In this document: positions 1 through 5,632 of the stretch, piece after piece
How positions within the stretch are numbered: position 1 is the stretch's first letter
How the letters are laid out: the number at the start of each line of letters is the position of its first letter
Program-made: the position numbers and the translations under genes
Notes under the pieces: model-generated
Told to the model about the DNA's origin: nothing
The model's database searches: none
What the model saw: the letters and a program-made list of their open reading frames with translations, nothing else
From: Chromatiales bacterium
GTDB taxonomy: Bacteria > Pseudomonadota > Gammaproteobacteria > Chromatiales > Chromatiaceae
NCBI GenBank assembly: GCA_022360595.1
Contig: JAKSCN010000618.1
Coordinates: forward strand, 1-7,203
Reading direction: 5' to 3'
Length of the DNA stretch: 7,203 bases

Positions 1-425
1 ACATTCTGCACGCCCTGCTGATCAAAATAGTCTATAGCGGCAACAATACGCGGGAGCGCCTCCGGTATCAATCCCCGATAGACCAGGTCCTTCGCCCCCG
101 CCTCGGCCACGGGTAACTGAATCGACAGCGTCTGCCAACCGTGGGCGGGCAGCTCCGAACGCAGCGGGTTGATCACATCACTCCAGTCCGGATGAGCACC
201 ACGGCCATGCAGTATAATCACGCCCCCATAGGTGCGGTTCAATTCCGACAGCGCATGGATAGCAAAAAAGCGCTGCTCACCAGCCTGCAGCCATACCGGC
301 TCACCCACCAGAATGGCCTCTTCAATCTCCGCCGCCATACGCTCCTCACGCAGCAGATCACTGGCCTGCAGGGCACTAAACCAGAGCATCAGGCAGACTA
401 AACCGATGATTTGAATACGCACCAT
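1..425 (-). CDS. DUF3530 family secreted alpha/beta-hydrolase-like protein (3' end outside window)
   Basis: I translated this by hand from the reverse strand; it stays open to the left edge, giving 141 codons. Residues 1-21 look like a Sec signal peptide: a short Arg-containing start, the hydrophobic run IIGLVCLMLWFSA, then ALQA-SD. The mature part has VIILHGRGAHPDW (69-81), an HGxG oxyanion-hole type motif after a beta strand. It then has DVINPLRSELPAHGWQTLSIQLP (83-105), which resembles the start of DUF3530 proteins. That family has an alpha/beta-hydrolase fold but no settled function. The catalytic nucleophile would lie in the missing part, so activity cannot be judged. The start is uncertain between ATG at 425, GTG at 422 (better spaced from the GAGAGG upstream) and ATG at 437 (in frame, four codons earlier, weak ribosome site). 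It is divergent from rpe and has its own promoter candidate. The family call is from memory of related sequences. Confidence 0.75.
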   Translation of the reverse strand, partial: MVRIQIIGLVCLMLWFSALQASDLLREERMAAEIEEAILVGEPVWLQAGEQRFFAIHALSELNRTYGGVIILHGRGAHPDWSDVINPLRSELPAHGWQTLSIQLPVAEAGAKDLVYRGLIPEALPRIVAAIDYFDQQGVQN

Positions 426-470
426 ATCCTCTCTCATTTCAACACTTACCAACCCATATCTTAAGTAATC

Positions 471-500
471 TTTATACAAGCTATAAATTACTCTTGTCAT
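471..500 (-). promoter_or_regulatory. Sigma70-type promoter for the DUF3530 gene
   Basis: Read on the minus strand, ATGACA (500-495) matches the -35 consensus at five of six positions. TATAAA (476-471) matches the -10 consensus at five of six, with an 18-base spacer. Transcription would start near 464, leaving about 40 bases before the ATG at 425. The surrounding stretch is clearly more AT-rich than the genes. No start-site evidence is available beyond the match. Confidence 0.5.
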
Positions 501-521
501 TCAATATCTTATAAATAGGGT
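494..521 (+). promoter_or_regulatory. Candidate sigma70-type promoter for rpe
   Basis: TTGTCA (494-499) matches the -35 consensus at five of six positions. Sixteen bases later, TAGGGT (516-521) keeps only the three most conserved -10 positions (first T, A and last T). An alternative -10 is TATAAA at 510-515, but its -35 partner is poor (three of six). The -35 element overlaps that of the divergent minus-strand promoter almost base for base, so the two genes may compete for polymerase. The mRNA would carry an 80-90 base leader before rpe. Confidence 0.35.
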
Positions 522-539
522 AGGATAGCCGGGAATTTC

Positions 540-602
540 ATGGTTTGTATGGCCAGTTTGGCCTGCACAATAACCCCCCCTGGCCTGCGCCGGACAGATT
601 AA
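540..602 (+). other. Possible 20-codon upstream reading frame before rpe
   Basis: ATG at 540 opens a 20-codon frame that ends with TAA at 600-602. The stop shares bases with the AAGGAG ribosome site of rpe at 601-606. A weak GGGA lies five bases before the ATG. The peptide begins MVCMASLACTITPP and matches nothing I recognise. The stretch also carries TGGCCTGC twice (559-566 and 581-588). It may be chance, since a frame of this length is common in random sequence. The overlap of stop codon and ribosome site is the only reason to list it. Confidence 0.15.
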
Positions 603-612
603 GGAGTAGAAC

Positions 613-1299
613 ATGTCAGACTACCTTATTGCCCCATCCATCTTGTCAGCCGATTTTGCCAAACTGGGCGAAGAGGTGGATAACGTACTGGCCTCCGGTG
701 CCGACATTGTCCATTTCGACGTGATGGACAACCACTATGTTCCCAACCTGACCATCGGCCCCCTGGTCTGCGAAGCCCTGCGTAAACACGGCGTCACCGC
801 GGACATCGATGTGCACATGATGGTCAAACCGGTTGATCGCATCATCCCCGATTTCGCTAAAGCGGGCGCTACTTACATCACCTTTCATCCGGAGGCGAGC
901 GAACACATCGACCGCTCTCTGCAATTGATCCGTGATCACGGCTGTAAATCGGGCCTGGTGTTCAACCCCGCCACTCCCTTGAGCCACTTGGATTACGTGT
1001 TGGATAAGATCGACATGATCCTGATCATGTCAGTGAACCCCGGTTTCGGTGGTCAAAGTTTCATCCCGGCGGCAATGGAAAAACTGCGTCAGTGCCGCAA
1101 GCTGATCGACGACTCCGGCCTGGATATCCGCCTGGAGATCGACGGCGGCGTCAAAGCGGACAACATCGCTGAGATCGCCGCGGCCGGCGCCGACACTTTC
1201 GTCTCCGGCTCAGGCATCTTCGGCAACGCCAATGCGGAAGATTCAAACAACTACAACACCATCATTCAGCAGATGCGTAACGAGCTGGCGAAAGTATAA
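613..1299 (+). CDS. rpe: Ribulose-phosphate 3-epimerase
   Basis: A cytosolic metal-dependent TIM-barrel enzyme that interconverts D-ribulose 5-phosphate and D-xylulose 5-phosphate in the pentose phosphate pathway and, in autotrophs, the Calvin cycle. The full family length is present (228 residues). Family motifs run in order: IAPSILSADFA (6-16), VHFDVMDNHYVPNLTIGP (33-50), DVHMMV (66-71), ITFHPEAS (89-96), GLVFNPATPL (114-123), VNPGFGGQSF (141-150), EIDGGV (175-180) and SGSGIF near the C-terminus. The expected metal and catalytic residues are visible: His34, Asp36, His68 and Asp177. The ATG is set by AAGGAG at 601-606 with six bases between. A hairpin terminator follows the stop. The neighbouring gph is a common partner, because both enzymes handle sugar-phosphate products of carbon fixation and the pentose cycle. 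Nothing in the sequence looks damaged. Confidence 0.97.
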   Translation: MSDYLIAPSILSADFAKLGEEVDNVLASGADIVHFDVMDNHYVPNLTIGPLVCEALRKHGVTADIDVHMMVKPVDRIIPDFAKAGATYITFHPEASEHIDRSLQLIRDHGCKSGLVFNPATPLSHLDYVLDKIDMILIMSVNPGFGGQSFIPAAMEKLRQCRKLIDDSGLDIRLEIDGGVKADNIAEIAAAGADTFVSGSGIFGNANAEDSNNYNTIIQQMRNELAKV

Positions 1300-1316
1300 A
1301 CCGCACCACCTAACAG

Positions 1317-1350
1317 CGCGGCCCTGCAGATTCGGGGCCGCGTCTTTATT
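1317..1350 (+). terminator. Hairpin terminator after rpe
   Basis: CGCGGCCC (1317-1324) pairs perfectly with GGGCCGCG (1335-1342) around a ten-base loop. TCTTTATT follows directly (1343-1350), with six T in eight bases. This is a good Rho-independent terminator, 17 bases after the rpe stop. It ends only about 30 bases before the gph ATG, which leaves little room for a separate gph promoter, so partial read-through is likely. Confidence 0.7.
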
Positions 1351-1378
1351 TGTAAGATTCTGATTGGCGTACTCCGTT

Positions 1379-2047
1379 ATGAACAGACCAAAGTTGATCC
1401 TTATCGATCTCGACGGCACCCTGGTCGACAGCGTGCCTGACCTCGCCTACTGTGTTGACCAGATGATGGAGGAGCTCGGGCGCCCCGTGCACGGAGAAGA
1501 GAAAGTACGCGACTGGGTGGGCAATGGAGTGGAACGTCTGGTGCGCCGCGCTCTGATCGGCCAGCTCGAGGGTGAGCCCAGCGATGAAGATTTCGAACGC
1601 GCATATCCCATCTTTCTCGATCTCTACGACCGCCACAACGGCAACAACTCAACACTCTACGCCGGTGTGCGCGAAGGTATCGATTATATGAAAAGCACGG
1701 GCATTCACCTCGGCTGCGTTACCAATAAGGCTGAGCAGTTCACTCACCCGCTGTTGAAGGCGCTGGGTATCTTCGACGACTTTGAAATCGTCATCAGCGG
1801 CGACACCCTGCCGAAGAAGAAACCCGACCCGATGCCACTACTGCATGCCGCGGAGCACTTCGGCATCGAGCCGTCCGAAGCACTGATGCTGGGCGACTCC
1901 ATCAGCGATGTAAAAGCGGCCCGGGCCGCCGGTTTCAACATTTTTTGCATGAGCTACGGCTACAATCACGGCCAGGATATTCGCATTGCCGAGCCGGATG
2001 CGGTGATGGATTCCATGGTTGAGATCAGCGGCCTACTGCCAGCATAA
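1379..2047 (+). CDS. gph: Phosphoglycolate phosphatase (HAD superfamily)
   Basis: Hydrolyses 2-phosphoglycolate to glycolate in the cytosol. It clears the product of Rubisco oxygenation or of repair of 3'-phosphoglycolate DNA ends. It has 222 residues, within the family range. HAD motifs, numbered from this ATG: motif I DLDGT (10-14) with nucleophile Asp10 and acid/base Asp12; motif II Thr115 in CVTNK; motif III Lys in PKKKPDP (145-151); motif IV GDSISD (172-177) with Asp173 and Asp177. The helical cap lies between motifs I and II, as in class IA members. The start is uncertain. ATG 1379 gives MNRPKLILIDLDGT, close to typical family starts, but has no clear ribosome site. TTG 1364 would add five residues and has only a weak TAAGA upstream. 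Assignment to phosphoglycolate rather than another small phosphate ester rests on resemblance and on the rpe neighbour. Confidence 0.9.
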   Translation: MNRPKLILIDLDGTLVDSVPDLAYCVDQMMEELGRPVHGEEKVRDWVGNGVERLVRRALIGQLEGEPSDEDFERAYPIFLDLYDRHNGNNSTLYAGVREGIDYMKSTGIHLGCVTNKAEQFTHPLLKALGIFDDFEIVISGDTLPKKKPDPMPLLHAAEHFGIEPSEALMLGDSISDVKAARAAGFNIFCMSYGYNHGQDIRIAEPDAVMDSMVEISGLLPA

Positions 2048-2056
2048 CCTTCGCTC

Positions 2057-2085
2057 TTGCCGCTCTCAATTGGTGAGAGCGGCAA
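2057..2085 (+). terminator. Perfect 12-bp hairpin after gph, possible terminator
   Basis: TTGCCGCTCTCA (2057-2068) and TGAGAGCGGCAA (2074-2085) pair without mismatch around the loop ATTGG, starting nine bases after the gph stop. No T run follows (the next bases are CCCGTTCACCC). It is therefore a poor intrinsic terminator and may instead protect the mRNA 3' end or work with Rho. It separates the rpe-gph unit from the trp genes. Confidence 0.5.
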
Positions 2086-2113
2086 CCCGTTCACCCCTGT
2101 CATATTCTAAAGC

Positions 2114-2142
2114 TGGATACTTGATCGGATTTGTTCTATCTT
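2114..2142 (+). promoter_or_regulatory. Candidate trp promoter
   Basis: TGGATA (2114-2119) and TATCTT (2137-2142) each match sigma70 consensus at four of six positions, with an ideal 17-base spacer. Transcription would begin near 2149, just ahead of the trpL ribosome site at 2157-2161. I found no recognisable TrpR-type operator. The position fits the leader gene well; the boxes alone are only moderate. Confidence 0.4.
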
Positions 2143-2167
2143 AGGGGCGCAAATCCAAGGAACTTAG

Positions 2168-2224
2168 ATGTACCTCTTAGAGCACAACAAAACGTTGAAG
2201 ACCGGGACTCGATGGCGCTGGTGA
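2168..2224 (+). CDS. trpL: trp operon leader peptide (18 residues, ends Trp-Arg-Trp)
   Basis: ATG at 2168 starts the frame MYLLEHNKTLKTGTRWRW, ending with TGA at 2222-2224. AAGGA at 2157-2161 lies six bases before the ATG, a stronger and better-spaced ribosome site than that of many full genes here. Two TGG codons (2213 and 2219) sit right at the end of the frame, 55 bases before trpE. This is the classic arrangement of ribosome-mediated attenuation: the peptide itself has no enzymatic role, and slow translation of the Trp codons reports low charged tRNA-Trp. Two Trp codons in 18 in this position, with a good ribosome site, are unlikely by chance. It is too short for usual gene finders. The role is inferred from the well-studied enterobacterial trpL; no sequence identity to it is claimed. 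Confidence 0.85.
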   Translation: MYLLEHNKTLKTGTRWRW

Positions 2225-2266
2225 AGCTTTCACCCTAGCGAAATCCCTGCTTGTCTGACGTTTTTT
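2189..2266 (+). promoter_or_regulatory. trp attenuator region: nested RNA fold ending in six T
   Basis: The inner hairpin pairs CGCT (2216-2219) with AGCG (2237-2240) and GGTGAA (2220-2225) with TTCACC (2229-2234), with a loop of three bases and a two-base bulge at 2235-2236. It contains the second Trp codon and the trpL stop. Outside it, GGGA (2204-2207) pairs with TCCC (2244-2247) and AGAC (2199-2202) with GTCT (2253-2256). AAAACGTT (2189-2196) pairs with GACGTTTT (2257-2264), the last pair of that helix being T-G. The fold therefore closes on the T run 2261-2266, directly before the trpE ribosome site (2269-2275). I see no compact GC-rich terminator downstream of the trpL stop as in E. coli. 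The pairings were found by eye, without energy calculation. The regulatory role is well supported by trpL; the exact fold is not. Confidence 0.5.
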
Positions 2267-2278
2267 GTGGAGAGGAAC

Positions 2279-3775
2279 ATGACCCCCGACAATTTCGATG
2301 CGCTTGCTGCGCAAGGCTACAACCGTATTCCGTTAATGTGCGAAGTCCTGGCGGACCTCGACACCCCCCTCAGTGTCTACATGAAACTGGCCGACGGCCC
2401 CAACTCCTATCTCCTGGAGTCGGTCGAAGGTGGTGAAAAATGGGGGCGTTACTCGGTAATCGGTCTACCCTGCCGCACCCTGTTAAAAGTACGCGATCAC
2501 ACCATCACGGTAGAGACCGACGGCGAGATCGTTGAGACCATTGAAAGCGACGATCCACTCGCTTACATCGAGGCGTTCCAATCCCGCTACCGGGTGGCTG
2601 ACGGAGACAACCTGCCGCGCTTTACCGGCGGCCTGGTCGGCTATTTTGGCTTCGACACCATCCGTTATATCGAGCCCAAGCTGGCCCATTGTCCCAACCC
2701 CGACCCTATTGATAATCCCGATATTCTGCTGATGGTCTCCGATGAGGTGGTGGTGTTCGACAATCTGCGCGGCCGCCTTTATGTGATTGTCCACGTCGAC
2801 CCGACCAGTGGCGGCACCCTGGCCTCGGGTAAAAAACGGCTGGGCGCCATTGTTGAGCGTATGCGTGAATGCCTCCCTGAGCTAAGCAGCCGCAAGCGCA
2901 ATAAGATCAGCGAATCGGACTTTATCTCCGGCTTCACTGAAGAGGCATTCAAACAGGCGGTGGAGAAGACCAAACAGTACATTCTCGACGGTGACTGCAT
3001 GCAGGTGGTGCTCTCCCAACGCCTGTCGATTCCATTCAAGGCACCGCCGCTGGATCTCTACCGCGCCCTGCGTGGCCTGAACCCCAGCCCTTATATGTAC
3101 TTTCTCAATCTCGGGGATTTTCATATCGTCGGCTCATCACCCGAGATTCTCACTCACCTGGAAGATGGTGAAGTGACCGTTCGCCCCATCGCCGGCACCC
3201 GCCGTCGCGGCCGTACCGAAGAAGAGGACAAAGCGCTGGAACAGGAGCTGCTGGCTGACCCAAAAGAGATAGCCGAACACCTGATGCTGATCGACCTGGG
3301 CCGCAATGACACGGGTCGTGTTGCCCAAACCGGCACAGTCAAACTCACCGACAAAATGGTGATCGAACGTTACTCCCACGTGATGCACATTGTTTCCAAT
3401 GTCACCGGTAAACTGCGTGATGGTATGACGGCCATCGACGTTCTACGCGCCACCTTCCCGGCGGGCACGGTGAGCGGTGCACCGAAAATTCGCGCGATGG
3501 AGATCATTGATGAGTTTGAACCGGTGAAACGGGGCGTGTACGCAGGAGCGGTCGGCTACCTCTCGTGGAACGGCAACATGGACACCGCTATCGCCATTCG
3601 CACGGCGGTGATCAAAAACGACACCCTGCACATTCAAGCGGGCGCCGGTGTGGTGGCCGATTCCAAACCGGAGCTGGAGTGGATGGAGACCATGAACAAA
3701 GGGCGCGCCATCTTCCGCGCTGTCGCCCTGGCCGAGGCCGGACTGGATTCCAACAACTGCGGATTGGAGGAGTAA
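2279..3775 (+). CDS. trpE: Anthranilate synthase component I (chorismate-binding subunit)
   Basis: Large subunit of the cytosolic enzyme that makes anthranilate from chorismate, using ammonia passed from TrpG; this is the first committed step to tryptophan. It has 498 residues, normal for the family. The N-terminal region carries YLLESVEGGEKWGRYS (44-59), where LLES belongs to the tryptophan feedback site, and GGLVGYFGFDTIRYIE (117-132). The chorismate-binding domain follows: GDCMQVVLSQRLS (238-250), NPSPYMYF (268-275), SSPEI (286-290), RPIAGTRRRG (302-311), IAEHLMLIDLGRND (331-344), PAGTVSGAPK (394-403) and AGAGVVADSKPELEWMET (454-471). ATG 2279 is chosen over the in-frame GTG at 2267. GGAG (2269-2272) lies six bases before the ATG, whereas the GTG would overlap it. 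It lies behind the trpL attenuator and is two bases from trpG. It is anthranilate rather than aminodeoxychorismate synthase, judging by the Trp leader and the trpG-trpD neighbours. Confidence 0.97.
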   Translation: MTPDNFDALAAQGYNRIPLMCEVLADLDTPLSVYMKLADGPNSYLLESVEGGEKWGRYSVIGLPCRTLLKVRDHTITVETDGEIVETIESDDPLAYIEAFQSRYRVADGDNLPRFTGGLVGYFGFDTIRYIEPKLAHCPNPDPIDNPDILLMVSDEVVVFDNLRGRLYVIVHVDPTSGGTLASGKKRLGAIVERMRECLPELSSRKRNKISESDFISGFTEEAFKQAVEKTKQYILDGDCMQVVLSQRLSIPFKAPPLDLYRALRGLNPSPYMYFLNLGDFHIVGSSPEILTHLEDGEVTVRPIAGTRRRGRTEEEDKALEQELLADPKEIAEHLMLIDLGRNDTGRVAQTGTVKLTDKMVIERYSHVMHIVSNVTGKLRDGMTAIDVLRATFPAGTVSGAPKIRAMEIIDEFEPVKRGVYAGAVGYLSWNGNMDTAIAIRTAVIKNDTLHIQAGAGVVADSKPELEWMETMNKGRAIFRAVALAEAGLDSNNCGLEE

Positions 3776-3777
3776 TC

Positions 3778-4359
3778 ATGTTACTGATGATCGATAACTA
3801 CGACTCCTTCACCTACAACCTGGTGCAGTACTTTGGCGAGCTCGGAGCGGATGTGCAGATCCACCGCAACGACCAGATCACCCTGGAGCAGATTGAAACG
3901 CTACAGCCTGATCACCTGGTCATCTCACCCGGCCCCTGCACACCTAACGAAGCGGGTATCTCGGTGGAGGCGATCAAGGCGTTCGCGGGAAAAATACCGA
4001 TTCTTGGCGTCTGCCTGGGTCATCAGTCGATCGGCCAGGCGTATGGGGCAAAAATCGTTCACGCTCGTGAAGTGATGCACGGCAAGACATCACCGATTCA
4101 TCACGCCGACACCGGTATTTTCAGCGATCTCAACAACCCCTATGAGGCAACGCGCTACCACTCTTTAGTCATTGAGAAAGAGACTCTACCCGATTGCCTG
4201 GAGATCACCGCCTGGACCCAAACCGCGGACGGCAAGATGGACGAGATCATGGGAGTGCGCCACCGCACGCTGGATGTTCAAGGCGTGCAATACCACCCCG
4301 AATCGATCCTGACAGAGCACGGTCACGATCTACTGAAAAACTTTCTCGACGGCAAATAA
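3778..4359 (+). CDS. trpG: Anthranilate synthase component II (glutamine amidotransferase)
   Basis: Class I glutamine amidotransferase that releases ammonia from glutamine for TrpE, in a cytosolic complex. It has 193 residues, full length for a stand-alone TrpG. Motifs: MIDNYDSFTYNLVQYF (4-19), the oxyanion loop ISPGPCTPNEAG (49-60), the nucleophile elbow ILGVCLGHQSIGQAYG (75-90) with Cys79, HGKTS (101-105), RYHSLVI (126-132), and the C-terminal VQYHPESILTEHG (170-182) giving catalytic His173 and Glu175. The start is ATG 3778, because GGAGGAG at 3766-3772, inside the end of trpE, lies five bases before it. The same frame is open upstream to 3565, but that part is only the shadow of trpE. The two-base gap to trpE implies coupled translation, suited to a one-to-one complex. 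In some bacteria the same subunit also serves p-aminobenzoate synthesis; nothing here decides that. Confidence 0.97.
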   Translation: MLLMIDNYDSFTYNLVQYFGELGADVQIHRNDQITLEQIETLQPDHLVISPGPCTPNEAGISVEAIKAFAGKIPILGVCLGHQSIGQAYGAKIVHAREVMHGKTSPIHHADTGIFSDLNNPYEATRYHSLVIEKETLPDCLEITAWTQTADGKMDEIMGVRHRTLDVQGVQYHPESILTEHGHDLLKNFLDGK

Positions 4360-4401
4360 TAAGCGCCATAGAGCCGCGACCAGATCATTAGGAGGAACAC
4401 C

Positions 4402-5421
4402 ATGGAGATGTCGCAAGCAATCAACCAGGTACTGAGCCGTAAAGATTTTTCTCAGGAACAGATGACTGAGGTTATGCACACCATCATGACCGGTGGCGCC
4501 ACACCTGCCCAGATCGGTGGTTTTCTGATCGGTCTCAGAATGAAGGGAGAGACGGTTAGCGAAATCACTGCCGCCGCCGCAGTGATGCGCGAGCTGGCAA
4601 CCCATGTTGAAGTCACCGGTGAGCATGTCGTGGATACCTGCGGCACCGGTGGTGATGCCTCAGGCACCTTCAATATCTCCACCGCCAGCGCCTTTGTGAC
4701 TGCTGCGGCCGGCGCCCAGGTGGCCAAACACGGCAACCGCTCTATCTCATCCAAATCAGGCTCTGCTGATGTACTGGAAGCGGCCGGAGTCAACCTCAAC
4801 CTGAGCCCGGAGCAGGTCGCCCGCTGCATCGAAGAGGTGGGTGTGGGCTTTATGTTTGCCCCCGCTCACCACGGCGCCATGAAACACGCCATTGGCCCAC
4901 GCCGTGAGATGGGCGCTCGAACCATTTTCAATGTGCTTGGCCCGCTCACCAACCCGGCCGGAGCACCGAACCAGGTGTTGGGTGTTTTCAGTGAAGAGCT
5001 GCTGGATCCGCTTGCCAATGTTCTGCAAAAGCTGGGCAGCCGTCATGTCATGGTAGTGCACGCCCGTGATGGTCTGGATGAGATCAGCATTGGCGAGAAA
5101 ACCGAAATCGCCGAGCTGAAAGATGGCTATGTGCGACGTTTCAGTATTCAGCCGGAAGAGTTCTCTTTCCAACGCACCGATATCAGCGCCATCAAAGCGG
5201 AGAGCGCCGAGCAGAGCCTCAGCATCATTCGTTCAGTACTGGAGGACAATCCAGGCCCCGCTAGAGATATCGTCTGTCTGAACGCTGGCGCCTCCATCTA
5301 CACCGCCGGGCTGAGCGACTCCCTGGCCAGCGGTGTCAATAAAGCGGCTGAAGTTATCAGCAGCGGTGAGGCGCGTAACCGTCTGGATAAACTTATTATT
5401 CTGACTCAGAGCTTCAGCTAA
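4402..5421 (+). CDS. trpD: Anthranilate phosphoribosyltransferase
   Basis: Transfers the phosphoribosyl group of PRPP to anthranilate, the second step specific to tryptophan synthesis, in the cytosol. It has 339 residues, typical for a stand-alone TrpD not fused to TrpG. An N-terminal helical domain (about 1-70) is followed by the PRPP and pyrophosphate loop DTCGTGGDASGTFNIS (78-93). Next come KHGNRSISSKSGSAD (109-123), APAHHGAMKHAIGPRREMGART (153-174) with the anthranilate-side Arg, and FNVLGPLTNPA (176-186). DGLDE (223-227) contains the Asp226-Glu227 pair that binds magnesium. The ATG is fixed by AGGAGGA (4390-4396) five bases upstream. It follows trpG by 42 bases in the same direction, so it belongs to the trpEGD unit under the trpL attenuator. 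The next pathway gene, trpC, does not follow. Confidence 0.97.
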   Translation: MEMSQAINQVLSRKDFSQEQMTEVMHTIMTGGATPAQIGGFLIGLRMKGETVSEITAAAAVMRELATHVEVTGEHVVDTCGTGGDASGTFNISTASAFVTAAAGAQVAKHGNRSISSKSGSADVLEAAGVNLNLSPEQVARCIEEVGVGFMFAPAHHGAMKHAIGPRREMGARTIFNVLGPLTNPAGAPNQVLGVFSEELLDPLANVLQKLGSRHVMVVHARDGLDEISIGEKTEIAELKDGYVRRFSIQPEEFSFQRTDISAIKAESAEQSLSIIRSVLEDNPGPARDIVCLNAGASIYTAGLSDSLASGVNKAAEVISSGEARNRLDKLIILTQSFS

Positions 5422-5483
5422 ACAGAAAACCAGGAACAGTGTTCCTAACAACCCCTGTTGGTCGGGTAATACCCGCCAATCGG

Positions 5484-5564
5484 GCTTATTGACCCTTTAC
5501 ATCGACCACGCAATACCTGTCTAATTTGCTAGGGCCTGTTAGCAGGCCCTAAAGCTTATTGACC
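5484..5564 (+). repeat. 11-bp direct repeat GCTTATTGACC, two copies
   Basis: GCTTATTGACC occurs exactly at 5484-5494 and at 5554-5564, 70 bp apart. Each copy overlaps or shortly follows the 3' arm of a hairpin (CCCG/CGGG at 5472-5484 for the first, the 9-bp stem ending at 5551 for the second). Each copy ends in TTGACC, which resembles a -35 box. It could be a duplicated terminator tail, two promoter elements or a protein site; the sequence does not decide. Confidence 0.6.
5530..5560 (+). terminator. Hairpin terminator after the trpEGD unit
   Basis: TAGGGCCTG (5530-5538) pairs perfectly with CAGGCCCTA (5543-5551) around TTAG. The tail AAGCTTATT is only moderately T-rich, so termination strength is uncertain. 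On the opposite strand the tail would be GCAAATTAG, also weak. It sits 108 bases after trpD and 82 before the next start, a sensible place to end the trp transcript. Confidence 0.5.
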
Positions 5565-5632
5565 TAATCGTTCTTAAGCTGACAGGTGTGTTATGCAGTT
5601 CAGTTGCCTCGATAATACAGGGAATTTAAGTA

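Larger units (their letters stand above)
5422..5632. other. Intergenic region after trpD, rich in small hairpins
   Basis: I see no convincing gene in this gap. It holds AGGAAC/GTTCCT (5432-5437 and 5441-5446, loop AGT). CGGGT/ACCCG (5463-5467 and 5471-5475, loop AAT) overlaps and excludes the alternative CCCG/CGGG (5472-5475 and 5481-5484). A strong hairpin lies at 5530-5551, and there is an 11-bp direct repeat. Ahead of the next gene, AGGGA at 5619-5623 is the only ribosome site candidate. TTGACC at 5559-5564 is a five of six match to a -35 box but has no good -10 partner at normal distance, so I name no promoter. Confidence 0.6.

Noticed and set aside
141..414. Two plus-strand frames of 86 and 60 residues
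   Set aside because: They lie opposite the DUF3530 coding sequence, whose minus-strand translation has a signal peptide and a family motif; neither plus-strand product looks like a known protein.
2208..2238. Alternative short frame MALVKLSP from ATG 2212
   Set aside because: It lacks a ribosome site and Trp codons; the overlapping frame from 2168 has both.
2267..2278. GTG start for trpE
   Set aside because: It overlaps the ribosome site serving ATG 2279 and directly abuts the T run; no ribosome site lies at a usable distance before it.
2251..2436. 61-residue plus-strand frame starting near the trpE leader
   Set aside because: It overlaps the attenuator and trpE in a different frame, and its product has a shadow-like composition.
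3565..3777. N-terminal extension of trpG
   Set aside because: This is the trpE sequence in another frame. The trpG homology starts at ATG 3778, which has its own well-spaced GGAGGAG.
5422..5632. Remnant of trpC or of an insertion sequence between trpD and the next gene
   Set aside because: No stretch translates to anything like TrpC, and I saw no terminal inverted repeats or transposase fragment. The only repeat is 11 bp long.
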